Origin: Stenotrophomonas sp. Ste86
GTDB lineage: Bacteria > Pseudomonadota > Gammaproteobacteria > Xanthomonadales > Xanthomonadaceae
Length of the DNA stretch: 64,000 nt
Reading direction: 5' to 3'
NCBI RefSeq assembly: GCF_024519465.1
Contig: NZ_JALJRW010000010.1
Coordinates: forward strand, 62,001-126,000
A program made the position numbers and the translations under genes. Under the pieces are notes generated by a model. The model was not told where the DNA came from. It did no database searches and worked only from the letters and a program-made list of their open reading frames with translations. This document shows positions 44,865 to 56,217 of the stretch, one piece after another (positions within the stretch are counted from its first letter, which is position 1; each line of letters opens with the position of its first letter).

Positions 44865-47800
44865 AGATAGATCGCCGGCGTCGTATACAACGTCAGCCAC
44901 TGGCTCACCAGCAACCCACCCACAATCGCGATGCCCAACGGCTGGCGCATCTCCCAGCCCTCGCCAGTGGCCAGCATCAACGGCAACGTGCCTAGCAGCG
45001 CCGCCACGCTGGTCATCAGGATCGGCCGGAAACGCAGCCGCGCCGCTTCGCAGATGGCGTCATACGACGACAACCCGCGCTCGCGTTCGGCCGACAGCGC
45101 GAAGTCGATCATCAGGATGGTGTTCTTCATCACCACGCCCACCAGCAGGAACAGCCCCAGCAGCGAGATCAGGTTCAACGCATTGCCGAACGACATCAGT
45201 GCCAGCAGCGCCCCCACGCCGGCCGAGGGCAGGGTGGACAGGATCGCCAGCGGTTGCAGGAAGCTCTCGTACAGCACACCCAGCACCAGGTACACCGCCA
45301 GCATCGCACCCACGATCAGCCACAGCTGCCGCTCGCGCAGCTTTTCGAAGCCACCGGCCTCGCCACTCAGCCTGGCCTGCACATGGGTGGGCAACATGAT
45401 CCCGGCCATCGCCCGGTCCACCGCCTTCACCGCCTGGTCCAGGGTGACGCCCGGCGCCAGCGCGAACTCGATCCACACCGAGGCGAACTGCTGGCTGTGG
45501 TAGATGCGGTCCGGCGCCATGCCATAGGACCAGCTGGCAATCGAGGACAACGGCAGGCGCTGGCCGTCCTTGCCGATCACGTGGATCTGGTCGAGCGTGG
45601 ACGGGTCCTGGGTATAGCGCGGGTCCAACTCCATCACCACGCGGTACTGGTTGAGGGTGTCGTACAGCGTGGCCACCTGGCGCTGGCTGAAGGCGTTGTT
45701 GAGCACCGAGGCGATCATGCGCATGTCCACGCCGAGCCGCGCGGCGGCGTCGCGGTCGATGTCCAGCACCACCTGGCGCATGCCTTCGTCGCCCTTGGAT
45801 TCCACATCCACCAGCTCGGGCAGGGCGCGCAGTGCGTCGGCGACCTTGGGCGCCCACTGCCGCAGTGGCGCCAGTTCGCCGGACAGCAGCTGGAACTCGT
45901 ACTGGCCACTGTCGCCGCTGCCTTCCAGCTTGATGTCCTGGTCCACCCACAGGAACAGGCCGCCGCCAGGAATTTTCGGCATGTTCGTACGCAGGCGGTC
46001 GATCACCTGCTGACTGGACACCTTGCGCTCGGCCAGCGGCCTCATCTTGATCATGATGAAGGCATTGTTGACCCCGCTGCGCCCGCCGATATAGCCGATG
46101 ATGTCGCTGATCGCCGGGTCGGCCAGCAGCAGTTTGCGGTAGGCGTCGATCTTGGGCTGCATCACCTGGAACGACAGGCCGTCATCGCCGCGCGCGAAGC
46201 CACGCAGCTGCGCGGTATCCTGCTTGGGCACAATGCCCTTGGGCACCTGCTGGAACAGCCACACGTTCAGGCCGATCACCGCCGCGAACAGCAGCAACGG
46301 CACGGCCAGCCAGCGCAGCATCGTCTGCAGGCTGGTCACATAGCCGCCACGCAGACGCTCGAACAGCGCGGTACCGCCACGCTGCAGCGCGTTGCCGGCG
46401 CCGGGCCGTTCACGCCCGAGCAGGCGCGCGCACAGCATCGGGGTCAGGCTGAGCGAGACCAACAGCGACACCCCCATCGCCGCCACCAGGGTCAGCGAGA
46501 ATTCGCGGAACAGCTTCTCCACGAAATCGTCCAGGAACAGGATCGAGACGAACACCACGGCCAGCGCGATGTTCATCGACAACAGCGTGGCACCCACCTC
46601 ACCGGCACCGCGCAGCGCCGCGTCCATCGGCGATGCCCCGTTTTCGCGATGGCGGGCGATGTTCTCCAGCACCACGATGGCATCGTCCACCACCAGCACC
46701 GCCGCCACGATCAACGCCATCAGCGAGAGCGTGTTGAGCGAGAAGCCCAGCAGGGCGATCACCGCCAGCGCGCCCAGCAACGACACCGGAATGGCCAGGG
46801 TCGGCACCAGCGCCGCACGCCAATGGCCGAGGAAGGCCAGCACCACCAGCACCACCAGGGCGATGGCCAGCAGCAGGGTCAGTTCGGCCTCGCGCAGGGT
46901 GGCGCGGATCACCGGCGAGCGGTCCATCACCACCTGCATGTCGATGCTGGCCGGCAGCAGTGCCTGCAGGGTGTCCATCTGCACGTTGATCGCATCGACG
47001 GTCTCGATGATGTTGGCGTCCGGCTGCCGGCTCACGATCAGCAGCACGGCTGGGCGTTCGTTGTGGAAGCCGCTGGCGTAGCGGTCCTCCACCCCTTCGC
47101 TCACCGTCGCCACGTCCTGCAGGTACACGGGCCGGCCGTCGCGCATGGCGATGATCAACGCACGGTACTCGGCGGCGCTACGCAGCTGCAGGCTTGCGTC
47201 CAGCTGCCATTGCCGGCCCTGGCTGGCCACGGTGCCCAGAGGCTTGAGCGCGTTGGCGTTGCGGATCGCCGCAGCCACGTCGTCCAACGCCACGCGGCGC
47301 TGGTTGAGCGCGTTGGGATCGAGCGACACGCGCACCGCCGGCAGCGAACTGCCACCGACCTGCACCTCACCGACGCCGGGAATCTGCGCCAGCTTCTGCG
47401 CGATTACCGTGGAGGCCACATCGAAAATCTGCCCGGGCGAGAGGCTGTCCGAACTCAGCGCCAGCGCCAGGATCGGTGCCTGCGAGGGGTTGACCTTGCT
47501 GTACTGGGGCATGCCCGGCATGCCACTGGGCAGCTGCGCGCGGGCGGCATTGATCGCGGCCTGCACGTCGCGCGCGGCGCTGTCCACGTCGCGGCCAAGT
47601 TCGAACTGCAACTCGATCTGGGTCGAGCCCTGGGTACTGGCCGAGTCGATCCGGCTCAGCCCCGGGAGGGTGCCCAGCGCGCGTTCCAGCGGCGTGGCCA
47701 CGTTGGCGGCCATCGACTCCGGGCTGGCCCCGGGCAGGCTGGCGCTGACGTTGATGGCCGGGTAGTCCACCTGCGGCAGCGGCGCCACCGGCAGCAAACG

Positions 47801-47899
47801 CAGACCCAGCAGGCCAGCCAGCACCACCGCCACCGACAACAGCAGGGTCGCCACCGGGTGGTGCACAAACCAGCCGATCGCCCGCGACAGCGGGCTCAC
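44834..47899 (-). CDS. mdtC: RND multidrug efflux permease, MdtC-like
   Basis: 1021 residues, 12 predicted spans, inner-membrane proton/drug antiporter. Begins at a GTG that overlaps the mdtB stop (GTGA). Seen: [16 protein letters not shown], the proton-relay segment [16 protein letters not shown] in span 4, and porter domains with [15 protein letters not shown]. In this family MdtB and MdtC form a mixed trimer; the matching S. maltophilia system with two permeases is SmeIJK. No outer-membrane channel gene follows, so a TolC homologue elsewhere must serve. Confidence 0.93.
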   Translation of the reverse strand: MSPLSRAIGWFVHHPVATLLLSVAVVLAGLLGLRLLPVAPLPQVDYPAINVSASLPGASPESMAANVATPLERALGTLPGLSRIDSASTQGSTQIELQFELGRDVDSAARDVQAAINAARAQLPSGMPGMPQYSKVNPSQAPILALALSSDSLSPGQIFDVASTVIAQKLAQIPGVGEVQVGGSSLPAVRVSLDPNALNQRRVALDDVAAAIRNANALKPLGTVASQGRQWQLDASLQLRSAAEYRALIIAMRDGRPVYLQDVATVSEGVEDRYASGFHNERPAVLLIVSRQPDANIIETVDAINVQMDTLQALLPASIDMQVVMDRSPVIRATLREAELTLLLAIALVVLVVLAFLGHWRAALVPTLAIPVSLLGALAVIALLGFSLNTLSLMALIVAAVLVVDDAIVVLENIARHRENGASPMDAALRGAGEVGATLLSMNIALAVVFVSILFLDDFVEKLFREFSLTLVAAMGVSLLVSLSLTPMLCARLLGRERPGAGNALQRGGTALFERLRGGYVTSLQTMLRWLAVPLLLFAAVIGLNVWLFQQVPKGIVPKQDTAQLRGFARGDDGLSFQVMQPKIDAYRKLLLADPAISDIIGYIGGRSGVNNAFIMIKMRPLAERKVSSQQVIDRLRTNMPKIPGGGLFLWVDQDIKLEGSGDSGQYEFQLLSGELAPLRQWAPKVADALRALPELVDVESKGDEGMRQVVLDIDRDAAARLGVDMRMIASVLNNAFSQRQVATLYDTLNQYRVVMELDPRYTQDPSTLDQIHVIGKDGQRLPLSSIASWSYGMAPDRIYHSQQFASVWIEFALAPGVTLDQAVKAVDRAMAGIMLPTHVQARLSGEAGGFEKLRERQLWLIVGAMLAVYLVLGVLYESFLQPLAILSTLPSAGVGALLALMSFGNALNLISLLGLFLLVGVVMKNTILMIDFALSAERERGLSSYDAICEAARLRFRPILMTSVAALLGTLPLMLATGEGWEMRQPLGIAIVGGLLVSQWLTLYTTPAIYLALARLRRTP

Positions 47900-50800
47900 G
47901 CCTGGGCCTCGGCCGCATCGTCGGCCACGGCCACCGGCCGTTGCCGGAACCGATCAAAGAACAGGTAGATCACCGGCGTGGTGAACAGGGTGAGCACCTG
48001 GCTGACGATCAGCCCGCCCACCATCACCACGCCCAGCGGCTGCCGCAGCTCCGCGCCGGAGCCGCTGGCGAACATCAGCGGGATCGCACCGAACAGCGCG
48101 GCCAGCGTGGTCATCAGGATCGGGCGGAAGCGCAGCAGCGCGGCCTGGTGGATCGCCTGGCGCGGCGCCATGCCGGACTCGCGCTCGGCCTCCAGCGCGA
48201 AGTCGATCATCATGATCGCGTTCTTCTTCACCAGCCCGATCAGCAGCACGATGCCGATCACCGCGATCAGGTCCAGGCTGCGCCCGCTCAGCAGCAACGC
48301 CAGCAGCGCGCCGACCGTGGCCGAGGGCAGGGTGGACAGGATGGTGATGGGGTGGATGAAGCTCTCATACAGCACGCCCAATACCAGGTACATCACCACC
48401 ACCGCGGCCAGCACCAGCCACAACGTGCTCGACAGCGACGCGCGGAACGCATCGGCCGCACCCTGCAGGCGCAGCTCCACGCCCGCGGGTAGGCCGATCG
48501 CCGCGCGTGCGTCTTCGATCGCCTCCACCGCCTCACCCAGCGAGGCACCGCGTGCCAGGTTGAACGAGAACGTTACCGCCGGGAACTGCCCCACGTGGTT
48601 GACCAGCAGGTGCGCCGGACGCTGTTCGATCCGTGCGATGCCGCGCAACGGTACCTGCTTGCCATCGGCGCCGGCCACATGCAGGCGCGCGATCGCATCC
48701 GGCCCGAACGCCACGTCCGGGCGCGCTTCCAGCACCACCCGGTACTGGTTGGCCTGGGTGAAAATGGTGGAAATCTGGCGCTGGCCGAACGCGTCGTACA
48801 GTGCATCGGCTACCGCATCCACGCTGATGCCCAGCCGCGCGGCCGCTGCCCGGTCGATCAGCACATGCGCCTGCAGGCCCTGATCCTGAAGGTCGCTGGC
48901 CACATCGGCCAAGGCGGCCGATTGTTGAAGGTGCGCCAGCAGCGTCGACGTCCACTGCGCGAGCTGGTCGCTGTCCGGGCTGGTCAGGGTGAACTGGTAC
49001 TGGGTGCGGCTGATCCGGTCCTCGATGCCCAGTTCCTGCACCGGCTGCAGGTACAGCCGGATGCCCGGCACGCGCGCCACGCGCTGCTGCAGCCGCGCGA
49101 TGATCGCCTGCGCGTCGCTGCTGCGCTGTGCGTGCGGCTTCAGTTCGATCAGCAGCCGCCCGCTGTTGAGCGTGGCGTTGTTGCCATCCACGCCGATGAA
49201 GGACGACAGGCTGGCCACGTCTTCATCGCCCAGCAATGCATCGGCCAGCGCCTGCTGGCGCTGCGCCATGGCCTGGAACGAGATCGACTGCGGCGCTTCG
49301 CTGATGCCCTGGATCAGCCCGGCATCCTGCACCGGGAAGAAGCCCTTGGGCACCCACACATACAGCGCGGCGGTAAGCAGCAGCGTGGCCACCGTGGCGC
49401 CCAGCATCAGCGGCTGGCGCTGCAGCACCCACTGCAGCTGGCGGTCGTAAAGGGCCACCACGCGGTCGAACGGGTCGCCCTGCTGCGACGACTCCCGGCC
49501 GTCCGCATCGCGGCGCGTGGCATGCCCGGCCTTGAGCAGGCGCGCGCACATCATCGGGGTCAGGGTCAGCGACACCAGCAGCGAAATGCCGATCGCCACC
49601 GCCAGGGTGATCGCAAACTCGTGGAACAGCTTGCCGACCACATCGGCCATGAACAGCAGCGGGATCAGGACCGCGATCAGCGATACGGTCAGCGAGATGA
49701 GGGTGAAGCCGATCTGTTTCGCGCCCTTCAACGCGGCCTGCATCGGGCTGGCGCCGCGCTCGATATGGCGGGCGATGTTCTCCAGCATCACGATCGCATC
49801 GTCGACCACGAAACCGGTGGCGATGGTCAGCGCCATCAGCGTCAGGTTGTTGAGCGAGAACCCGGCCAGCAGCATCACCCCGAAGGTGCCCACCAGCGAC
49901 AGCGGCACCGCGATGCTGGGAATGATCGTGGCCGGCAGGTTGCGCAGGAACACGAAGGTGACCATCACCACCAGCGCGATGGCGATCAGCAGCTCGTGCT
50001 GCACGCCACGGATGGAGGCGCGGATCGACTCGGTGCGGTCGCTCAGCACCGCCACGTCCACGCCCTTGGGCAGCGAGGCCTGCAGCTGCGGCAACAGCGC
50101 ACGCACCTGGTCCACCACCGCGATCACGTTGGCGCCGGGCTGGCGCTGGATGTTGATGAGTACCGCCGGCGTGATGCCCGACCACGCGGCCAGCTGCCGG
50201 TTCTCGGCGCCGTCTTCGATGGTGGCTACATCGCCCAGCCGCAGCGGCGCACCGTCCTTGTAGGCAAGAATCAACGCCTGGTATTCGCTTACCGAGCGCA
50301 TCTGGTCGTTGGCATCGAGCATGATCGCGCGCGTGGGGCCGTCGAAGCTGCCCTTGGGCAGGTTGACGTTGGCCGCGCCCACCGCCGTGCGGATGCTGGC
50401 CATGCTCAGCCCGTTGGCGGCCAGCGCCGAGGGATTCACCTGGATCCGCACTGCCGGGCGCTGGCCGCCGGCCAGGCTGACCAGGCCCACGCCCGGCAGT
50501 TGCGACAGCCGCTGGGCCATGCGCGTATCCACCAGGTCATGCACCTGCGGCAGCGACAGCCCCTGCGAGGTCACCGCCAGCGTCAGGATCGGGGTATCGG
50601 CCGGGTTGACCTTGCGGTACACCGGCGGCACCGGCAGGTCGTCGGGCAGGAAGCTGTCGGCGGCATTGATGGCCGCCTGCACTTCCTGCTCGGCCACGCC
50701 GAGGGCGACCTGCAGCGAGAACTGCAGGGTGATCACCGATGCGCCACCGGAGCTGGTCGAAGACATCTGCTTCAGCCCGGGAATCTGCCCGAGCTGGCGC

Positions 50801-51003
50801 TCCAGCGGTGCAGTCACCGCGCTGGTGGTCACCCCCGGGCTGGCACCGGGATACAGCGTGGTGACCTGGATGATCGGATAGTCCACCTGCGGCAGCGCCG
50901 CCACCGGCAACAGCCGGTACGCCATCACCCCGGACAGCAGCAGCGCCACCATCAGCAGCGTGGTGGCTACCGGGCGCTCGATGAAGACACGCGACAGGTT
51001 CAT
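47896..51003 (-). CDS. mdtB: RND multidrug efflux permease, MdtB-like
   Basis: 1035 residues, the second, paralogous permease of the efflux complex. Signature N-terminus [18 protein letters not shown], then [20 protein letters not shown] and [18 protein letters not shown] in the proton-relay span. Overlaps mdtA by 4 bases and mdtC by 4 bases, so the three are translationally coupled and should be made in fixed ratio. Confidence 0.95.
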   Translation of the reverse strand: MNLSRVFIERPVATTLLMVALLLSGVMAYRLLPVAALPQVDYPIIQVTTLYPGASPGVTTSAVTAPLERQLGQIPGLKQMSSTSSGGASVITLQFSLQVALGVAEQEVQAAINAADSFLPDDLPVPPVYRKVNPADTPILTLAVTSQGLSLPQVHDLVDTRMAQRLSQLPGVGLVSLAGGQRPAVRIQVNPSALAANGLSMASIRTAVGAANVNLPKGSFDGPTRAIMLDANDQMRSVSEYQALILAYKDGAPLRLGDVATIEDGAENRQLAAWSGITPAVLINIQRQPGANVIAVVDQVRALLPQLQASLPKGVDVAVLSDRTESIRASIRGVQHELLIAIALVVMVTFVFLRNLPATIIPSIAVPLSLVGTFGVMLLAGFSLNNLTLMALTIATGFVVDDAIVMLENIARHIERGASPMQAALKGAKQIGFTLISLTVSLIAVLIPLLFMADVVGKLFHEFAITLAVAIGISLLVSLTLTPMMCARLLKAGHATRRDADGRESSQQGDPFDRVVALYDRQLQWVLQRQPLMLGATVATLLLTAALYVWVPKGFFPVQDAGLIQGISEAPQSISFQAMAQRQQALADALLGDEDVASLSSFIGVDGNNATLNSGRLLIELKPHAQRSSDAQAIIARLQQRVARVPGIRLYLQPVQELGIEDRISRTQYQFTLTSPDSDQLAQWTSTLLAHLQQSAALADVASDLQDQGLQAHVLIDRAAAARLGISVDAVADALYDAFGQRQISTIFTQANQYRVVLEARPDVAFGPDAIARLHVAGADGKQVPLRGIARIEQRPAHLLVNHVGQFPAVTFSFNLARGASLGEAVEAIEDARAAIGLPAGVELRLQGAADAFRASLSSTLWLVLAAVVVMYLVLGVLYESFIHPITILSTLPSATVGALLALLLSGRSLDLIAVIGIVLLIGLVKKNAIMMIDFALEAERESGMAPRQAIHQAALLRFRPILMTTLAALFGAIPLMFASGSGAELRQPLGVVMVGGLIVSQVLTLFTTPVIYLFFDRFRQRPVAVADDAAEAQA

Positions 51004-52160
51004 GCCTCGGTCCGCGGCGGATCCTGGCTGACCACCTCTACCTTGGCGCCTTCGCGCAGGCCATCGATGCCCTCCACCACCACCCGCTCGCCGGCCTTGA
51101 GCCCTTCGCGCACCGACACGCGCTCACCCTCGGCCGGGCCCAGCACCACGTTGCGCAGGTGCGAGGTGTTGTCCGCGGCGATCACGTACACGTAGTTGCC
51201 CTTGCTGCCGAACTGCACCGCCGCATTGGGGATCACCAGCGCATCGGCACTGCTCACCTGCAGGCGGATATTGACGAACTGGTTGGGAAACAGCGCCTCG
51301 TCGGCGTTGGCGAACTGCGCGCGCAGCTTCAGCGTGCCGGTGGCGGTATCGATGCGGTTGTCCAGACTGGACAGCACGCCCCCGCCCAACGACTGGCGCT
51401 CTTCGCGATCCCACGCTTCCACGCGCAGTTCCGGCGCGGCGCGCACGGCGGCCACCACGGCCGGCAGGTCCGGCTCGGGCACCGTGAACAGCACGCTGAT
51501 CGGCGTGGTCTGGGTGATGGTGGCCAGCGGTTCGGTATCGCTGCTGCGCACCAGGTTGCCGACGTCCACGTTGCGCAGGCCCATGCGGCCCGCAACCGGT
51601 GCGGTGATGCGGGTGTACTGCAACTGCAGGCGCGCTTCATCGACCGCGGCCTGGTCGGTCTGGCGACGACCCTGCAGCTGGCGCACCTTGCTCTGCTGGT
51701 CGCTCAGGTCCTGCGCGGAGACGAAGTGCCTGCGCTGCAGTTCTTCATAGCGTTTGAGCTGGGCCTGGGCGTTGTCCAGCTCGGCCAGGTTCTGCTGCTG
51801 GGTGCCCAGCGCACGCGACAGCGCCACCTGGTAGGCGCGCGGATCGATCTCGGCGATCAGGGCGCCGGCCTTGACGTGCTCGCCCTCGCGGAACGACAGC
51901 CGCAGCAGTTCGCCATCCACGCGGCTGCGCAGGCTCACCGTGTGCAACGGGGTGACGGTGCCCAGCGCCTTCAGGCGTACCACCAGGTCCTCGCGCACGA
52001 CGGTGGCCACGCGGACGGGCGTGGCGGCAGCGGCAGGCGCCGCGTCGGCGGCCGGTGCCGGCGCGAGCACGCGCCAGGCGATGGCGGCGGCGGCCAGCAC
52101 GGCCACGACCAACAGCGGTTTGAACAGACGACGGGAACGCGAGGGCAGCGGGGCAGACAT
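51000..52160 (-). CDS. mdtA: RND efflux periplasmic adaptor, MdtA-like
   Basis: 386 residues. An N-terminal span (about 13-30) rather than a clear lipobox anchors it; then comes an Ala/Pro linker, the lipoyl halves ([24 protein letters not shown] and [13 protein letters not shown]), a coiled-coil hairpin around residues 115-165, and beta-barrel and membrane-proximal domains. Bridges the MdtBC trimer to an outer-membrane channel. First gene of the operon; no local regulator is adjacent. Confidence 0.93.
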   Translation of the reverse strand: MSAPLPSRSRRLFKPLLVVAVLAAAAIAWRVLAPAPAADAAPAAAATPVRVATVVREDLVVRLKALGTVTPLHTVSLRSRVDGELLRLSFREGEHVKAGALIAEIDPRAYQVALSRALGTQQQNLAELDNAQAQLKRYEELQRRHFVSAQDLSDQQSKVRQLQGRRQTDQAAVDEARLQLQYTRITAPVAGRMGLRNVDVGNLVRSSDTEPLATITQTTPISVLFTVPEPDLPAVVAAVRAAPELRVEAWDREERQSLGGGVLSSLDNRIDTATGTLKLRAQFANADEALFPNQFVNIRLQVSSADALVIPNAAVQFGSKGNYVYVIAADNTSHLRNVVLGPAEGERVSVREGLKAGERVVVEGIDGLREGAKVEVVSQDPPRTEA

Positions 52161-52357
52161 GGGGCATCCTGCGCGTGCGCCATACGGCGAACGCGTCCAT
52201 GGTTTACCGGCCCGTGGGGGCAGGCGGGGCGAAGTGGGGTTGTCTGGCGGGGCCGCTGGTCGAATGCCGCAGCGTGGCTGGATGCCGACCCGGGAGGGTC
52301 GGGGGCGTCATGTTACCGCGTGCGGCAGTCTGCGCTCACATGCCCTTGGTCATGGGA

Positions 52358-52510
52358 TGCATTGAACGTTGCGGTACCGACCGTTGGCCGGTACAAGGTC
52401 GCCCGGCCAACGGCCGGCCGCTACAGGTGCATTGAACGTTGCCGTACCGACAGTTGGTCGGTACAAGGTCGCCCGGCCAACGGCCGGGCGCTACAGATGC
52501 ATTGAACGTT
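52358..52510. repeat. Tandem 70-bp duplications with SMAG-like palindromes
   Basis: Two 70-base units (52358-52427, 52428-52497) and the first 13 bases of a third. Each begins TGCATTGAACGTTG, then a GTACCGACC-type palindrome, then GCCCGGCCAACGGCCGG and CTACAG. The TGCATTGAACG start is the complement of the last codons of the adjacent channel gene, forming with it a 12-bp-arm hairpin at 52497-52523 that spans its stop codon. Gap 52161-52514 otherwise holds only the mdtA promoter region. Confidence 0.75.
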
Positions 52511-52514
52511 CCGT

Positions 52515-53132
52515 TCAATGCATCTCGTCGCGGTAGACGAACTTGGGCATTTCCCAGTTGAAGTGGATCGCCAGCAGGCGCAGCAGGAAGCCACCGCCCA
52601 GGCACCACAGCGTGGCCGCATTGAGCGACACGCCCAGTTCCAGCAGGCCCAGGTAGGCCGCGCCGGTGAACAGCGTGATCACCGCATACAGTTCCTTCTG
52701 GAAGATCAGCGGCACCTCGTTGCACAGCACATCGCGCAGCACGCCGCCAAAGGCGCCGGTCAGCATCCCGGAGATCAGCACGATCGGTGCGGCGTGGCCG
52801 GCCTCGCGCGCCACCGCGCAGCCGATCAGGGTGAAACAGATCAGCCCGAGTCCGTCCAGCACCAGGAAGGTGCGGCGGAAGTGGTGCATCCAGCGCGCCA
52901 CCCAGGTGGCGATCAAGGCCGCGCAGATGGTGAAGCCCAGGTACTCCGGGTGTTTCACCCAGCCCAGTGGGTAGTGGCCCAGCACGATGTCGCGCAGCGA
53001 GCCGCCGCCGAGCGCGGTGACGCAGGCGATGATCACCACGCCGAACAGATCCATGCGCCGCCGCCCGGCCGACAGTGCGCCGGTCATGGCTTCGGCGGAA
53101 ATGGCGATGAGGTAGATCAGCGAGAGCAGCAT
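52515..53132 (-). CDS. TRIC-type cation channel family protein (YicG-like)
   Basis: 205 residues, seven predicted spans, inner membrane. Family signatures: ISAEAMTGALSAGRRRMDLFGVV, TALGGGSLRD and GMLTGAFGGVLRD (an inverted repeat of the glycine-rich motif). Bacterial members are trimeric channels; in several Xanthomonads the gene follows a glycine riboswitch, as here, which suggests a role in glycine or amino-acid efflux or charge balance. The ATG at 53132 follows CGGAG; the longer frame would run into the riboswitch. Confidence 0.9.
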   Translation of the reverse strand: MLLSLIYLIAISAEAMTGALSAGRRRMDLFGVVIIACVTALGGGSLRDIVLGHYPLGWVKHPEYLGFTICAALIATWVARWMHHFRRTFLVLDGLGLICFTLIGCAVAREAGHAAPIVLISGMLTGAFGGVLRDVLCNEVPLIFQKELYAVITLFTGAAYLGLLELGVSLNAATLWCLGGGFLLRLLAIHFNWEMPKFVYRDEMH

Positions 53133-53220
53133 GGCGGGAACTCCGGGCAACGGCAGGCGGGGACGGAACCACGCACGCCACGCGCCAGCGCAGGGCACTG
53201 TCGTGGGATGGGATTCCGTT

Positions 53221-53410
53221 GCCGCTCCCGCTGTCCTTTTGCCTGAGAGTTCAGTGGCCAAGGCCACGTGCCCCTTCGGCGGGTCATTGAAGACCTCTCT
53301 CCAGATCGGCGTGTCGGATGCATGGTTGGTGGCTGTGCAGCCACCGGCCTGAGCGATTATGGGAGCCTGCGCCTTCGGCGGGCGCCAGCGCGGCGCCTCT
53401 CTCCTGCATC
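53221..53410 (-). promoter_or_regulatory. Tandem glycine riboswitch
   Basis: Read on the minus strand, two glycine-aptamer sequences follow one another: GGAGAGAGGCGCC ... GCCGAAGG ... CTCAGGCC (about 53410-53345) and GGAGAGAGGTCTTC ... GCCGAAGGGGCA ... CTCTCAGGCAAAAGGACAGC (about 53303-53221). The paired GGAGAGA / CCGAAGG / CTCAGGCAAAAGGAC signatures are those of the gcvT-type RNA, joined by a linker of about 40 bases. It lies 88 bases upstream of the channel gene, which it probably activates when glycine is plentiful. Confidence 0.93.
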
Positions 53411-53460
53411 CGGGCCGGATTCTAGCAGCCAGCGACCCCGCGCCGGTGGATAATCCCGGT

Positions 53461-53730
53461 ATGCCCGCTGAACCCGCCCCCTGGTACGTCTACCTGCTGG
53501 AATGCCGCAACGGCAGCTACTACGCCGGCATCAGCAACGACGTGGCGGCCCGCTTCCAGGCCCATGTGGACGGCAAGGGGGCCAAATACACCCGCGCCAA
53601 TCCGCCGGTGAAGCTGCTGGCGATGCGCGCCTACCCGGACCGCGCCACCGCCTCCAAGGCCGAATGGCAGCTCAAGCGCCAGCCGCGGGCGCGCAAGCTG
53701 GCGTGGCTGCACGCGGTGGAATCGGCGTAG
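53461..53730 (+). CDS. GIY-YIG domain protein (UPF0213, YhbQ-like)
   Basis: 89 residues, essentially one GIY-YIG nuclease fold. Seen: [20 protein letters not shown] (the GIY and YIG elements as VYL and YAG), an Arg in [17 protein letters not shown] and the Glu in KAEWQLK. Members of this small group are thought to act on DNA, but their role is not settled. The ATG at 53461 starts the conserved part; the frame continues upstream into the riboswitch. Confidence 0.88.
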   Translation: MPAEPAPWYVYLLECRNGSYYAGISNDVAARFQAHVDGKGAKYTRANPPVKLLAMRAYPDRATASKAEWQLKRQPRARKLAWLHAVESA

Positions 53731-53830
53731 CGCCGGATGCTGCGGGCCGCGCGTCGCTTGTTCGCGTGTTCGCCGCCGACATACCATCGTGCATCTGCCG
53801 GTGATCGGCCTGCTGAACCCCTGGAGTGCC

Positions 53831-54175
53831 ATGTCCCGCGACCTGATCCTGTACCCGGAAGACGAAAACGGCGATGTGCTGTGGAACATGCTGCAGGACG
53901 GTGATGACCTGTCGATTCCCCGCGAGGTGGATTTCGCGCTGATCTTCCCCACCGAAGACGTGGCCATTGCCTTTGCCGTGCACCTGCTCAAGAACGAACA
54001 GAAGGTGTCCTTCGCCCGCTACGAAGGCAACGACGAGTTCCCCTGGCAGATCCTGGTGCACCCGCTGATGGTGCCGACCCACCACAACATCGCCGGCTTC
54101 GAAGGCCTGCTGGGTACCGAAGCCATTCCCTACAGCGGACGGCTGGATGGGTGGGGGTGCGTTTCGCAGGGCTGA
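53831..54175 (+). CDS. rraB: Ribonuclease E inhibitor RraB-like protein
   Basis: 114 residues. Resembles RraB, the cytoplasmic regulator of RNase E, with DLILYPEDENGDVLWNML, DGDDLSIPREVDFALIFP, PWQILVHPLMVPTH and the C-terminal SGRLDGWGC. The symbol is given by family. It is preceded by CTGGAGTGCC, and I chose the ATG at 53831 because the conserved part starts immediately after. Confidence 0.8.
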   Translation: MSRDLILYPEDENGDVLWNMLQDGDDLSIPREVDFALIFPTEDVAIAFAVHLLKNEQKVSFARYEGNDEFPWQILVHPLMVPTHHNIAGFEGLLGTEAIPYSGRLDGWGCVSQG

Positions 54176-54243
54176 CGCCCTTCAGCACATCACGTACTGC
54201 ACGCGACCCCGCCCTTCATTCGCACCCCTGCCGGAGAGCACCG

Positions 54244-54681
54244 ATGTCCGCCCTGTTCCTGATCCTTGCCGCCGCCGCAACCGCCCCGCCTGCCGCAATC
54301 GTTCCGGATCCGGCCACGCTGGCGGCCATCGAGGCGACGTGTTTCGATTACGTGGACGGCCAGCTCGAAGCCGATCCACAGCGCGTCGCACGTTCGCTGC
54401 ACCCGGACCTAGCCAAGCGCGCCATCCTGGGGGATACCCCGGACGAGCGGCTCGGGCTGCGGCGGATGTCCAAGGAAGAGCTGGTCGGGCTGACCCGGCA
54501 GGGCGCTCTGAAAACGCCGAAGGAGCAGTGGAACCGCAGCTGCCGGGTGCTGGACGTGACCGGCAACGCCGCCTCGGTGCGGCTGGAAACGCCATGGTTC
54601 GTGGACTATTTCCACATGGGCCGTTTCGGCGCGCGTTGGGTCATCGTCAATGCGCTGTGGTACAGCAAGCCGAAGCAATGA
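54244..54681 (+). CDS. Exported NTF2-like (lumazine-binding-type) protein
   Basis: 145 residues. The ATG at 54244, with CCGGAGAG before it, gives a short signal peptide (LFLILAAAATAPPAA). The mature part has the NTF2-like pattern: AIEATCFDYVDGQLEADPQRVARSLHPDLAKR and, at the end, RWVIVNALWYSKPK. Similar proteins are common in Xanthomonadaceae; no enzymatic role is known to me. Confidence 0.75.
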   Translation: MSALFLILAAAATAPPAAIVPDPATLAAIEATCFDYVDGQLEADPQRVARSLHPDLAKRAILGDTPDERLGLRRMSKEELVGLTRQGALKTPKEQWNRSCRVLDVTGNAASVRLETPWFVDYFHMGRFGARWVIVNALWYSKPKQ

Positions 54682-54737
54682 GCCCGTCCAGTGTCACCGA
54701 ACAACCTCGCACATTCCGGGCAAGCGTTACATCCTGA

Positions 54738-56057
54738 TCATCGCGATGACGTCTCATCCGGATCGGGCGCAGACGGGATGGCCTTCCTCCGCCGATCCTC
54801 ACGGTCATCCCCGAAAATGATCCGCGCGCTGCGCTGGTAGCTCCAGTACGCCACCGCCCAGTTAAGCAGCACCACGATGCGGTTGCGGAAGCCGATCAGG
54901 AAGAACACGTGCGCGGCCAGCCAGAACCACCAGGCCAGCACGCCGGACAACTGCAGCCTGCCCAGGTGCACGATCGCGGCCATGCGCCCGATCGTGGCCA
55001 GGTTGCCGAAGTCCTGGTACTTGAACGGCCCGGGCGCGGGCTTGTTCTCCAACCGTGCGCGGATGATCGCCGCCACATGCTTGCCCATCTGCTTGGCCGC
55101 AGGCGCCACGCCGGGCACCGGCCGGCCGTCGGCCTGGCTGAGCGCGGCCAGGTCGCCGGCGACGAAGATCTCCGGATGGCCGTCCAGGGTGAGGTCGGGC
55201 TGGACCGGCACGCGGCCGGCGCGGTCCAGCGGGACGTCCAACGTGCGCGCCAGCGGCGAGGCGGCTACGCCGGCGGCCCACACCACGGTGCGCGCGGGGA
55301 CGAACTGATCGCCGAGCTGGAAGCCATCGCTGTTGATGTCGCTGACCGGCGTACCGGTGAGTACTTCCACGCCCAGTTTTTCCAGCTGGCGGCGGGCCTT
55401 GAGCGAGAGCACCTCGGGGAAGGTCGACAGCACGCGCGGACCGGCTTCCACCAGCCGCACCTTGGCGCTGGCCGGATCGATGTGGCGGAATTCATTGCGC
55501 AGCGTGTGCCGGGCGATCTCGGCCAGGGTGCCGGCCAGCTCGACGCCGGTCGGGCCACCGCCCACTACCGCGAAGCTGAGCCAAGCCGCCTTGCGCGCCG
55601 GATCGGGCTCGGCCTCGGCGCGCTCGAAGGCGAGCAGCAGCTTGCGGCGCAGTGCAATCGCATCGTCCAGGGTCTTCAGGCCGGGCGCATCGGCGGCCCA
55701 TTCGTCGTGGCCGAAGTAGGCGTGCGTGGCACCAGTGCACAGCATGAGAGTGTCGTAGCCGAGGTGGCTGCCGTCGGCCAGGATGATCTGGCGGGAGTCC
55801 TTGTCGATCGCGGTGACTTCGCCCAGGCGCACTTCCACATTGCGCTGGTCGCCGAGGATGTGGCGCAGCGGCGCGGCGATGTCCGGCGCGGACAGCCCGG
55901 CGGTGGCAACCTGGTACAGCAGCGGCTGGAACAGATGGTGGTTGCGGCGGTCCACCAGGGTGATGCGGATGCGCGCGCCGGCCAAGGCGCGCGTGGCCCA
56001 GAGGCCGGCGAAACCACCACCGATGATGACAAGGTGGGGCAGGGGATCGCGGGTCAT
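54738..56057 (-). CDS. NAD(P)/FAD-dependent oxidoreductase, NDH-2-like
   Basis: 439 residues. FAD-binding IIGGGFAGLWATRAL at the N-terminus, NAD-binding VVGGGPTGVELAGTLAE at about 170, and the FAD-closing EIFVAGDLAAL. C-terminal hydrophobic helices (LSGVLAWWFWLAAHVFFLIGF and after) are typical of type II NADH dehydrogenases, which bind the inner membrane and reduce quinone without pumping protons. The ATG at 56057 is the natural start; the frame extends upstream without sense. Confidence 0.9.
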   Translation of the reverse strand: MTRDPLPHLVIIGGGFAGLWATRALAGARIRITLVDRRNHHLFQPLLYQVATAGLSAPDIAAPLRHILGDQRNVEVRLGEVTAIDKDSRQIILADGSHLGYDTLMLCTGATHAYFGHDEWAADAPGLKTLDDAIALRRKLLLAFERAEAEPDPARKAAWLSFAVVGGGPTGVELAGTLAEIARHTLRNEFRHIDPASAKVRLVEAGPRVLSTFPEVLSLKARRQLEKLGVEVLTGTPVSDINSDGFQLGDQFVPARTVVWAAGVAASPLARTLDVPLDRAGRVPVQPDLTLDGHPEIFVAGDLAALSQADGRPVPGVAPAAKQMGKHVAAIIRARLENKPAPGPFKYQDFGNLATIGRMAAIVHLGRLQLSGVLAWWFWLAAHVFFLIGFRNRIVVLLNWAVAYWSYQRSARIIFGDDREDRRRKAIPSAPDPDETSSR

Positions 56058-56217
56058 GCAGGGACTCCTTGGGGGCCGGCCGTCCGGCCCATGGGGGACA
56101 TGGTCGACGCGTTCTATCGTCGCACGTGAAGCGGAACATTCACGTGGATGACAGATACTGGGTTCAGGGGCCGTCGCGCTTGCCGGCGGCCATGTCCTGA
56201 GTGCCGTGGAGGCTGAG

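Noticed and set aside
47896..51195. Long plus-strand frames opposite mdtB and mdtC, rich in His, Gln and Arg
   Set aside because: They mirror the membrane-protein codons of the minus strand and contain no domain; typical shadow frames of RND genes.
52515..53267. Longer version of the TRIC-type channel starting at 53267
   Set aside because: The extra N-terminus is a translation of the glycine riboswitch and its linker; the ATG at 53132 with CGGAG before it is the natural start.
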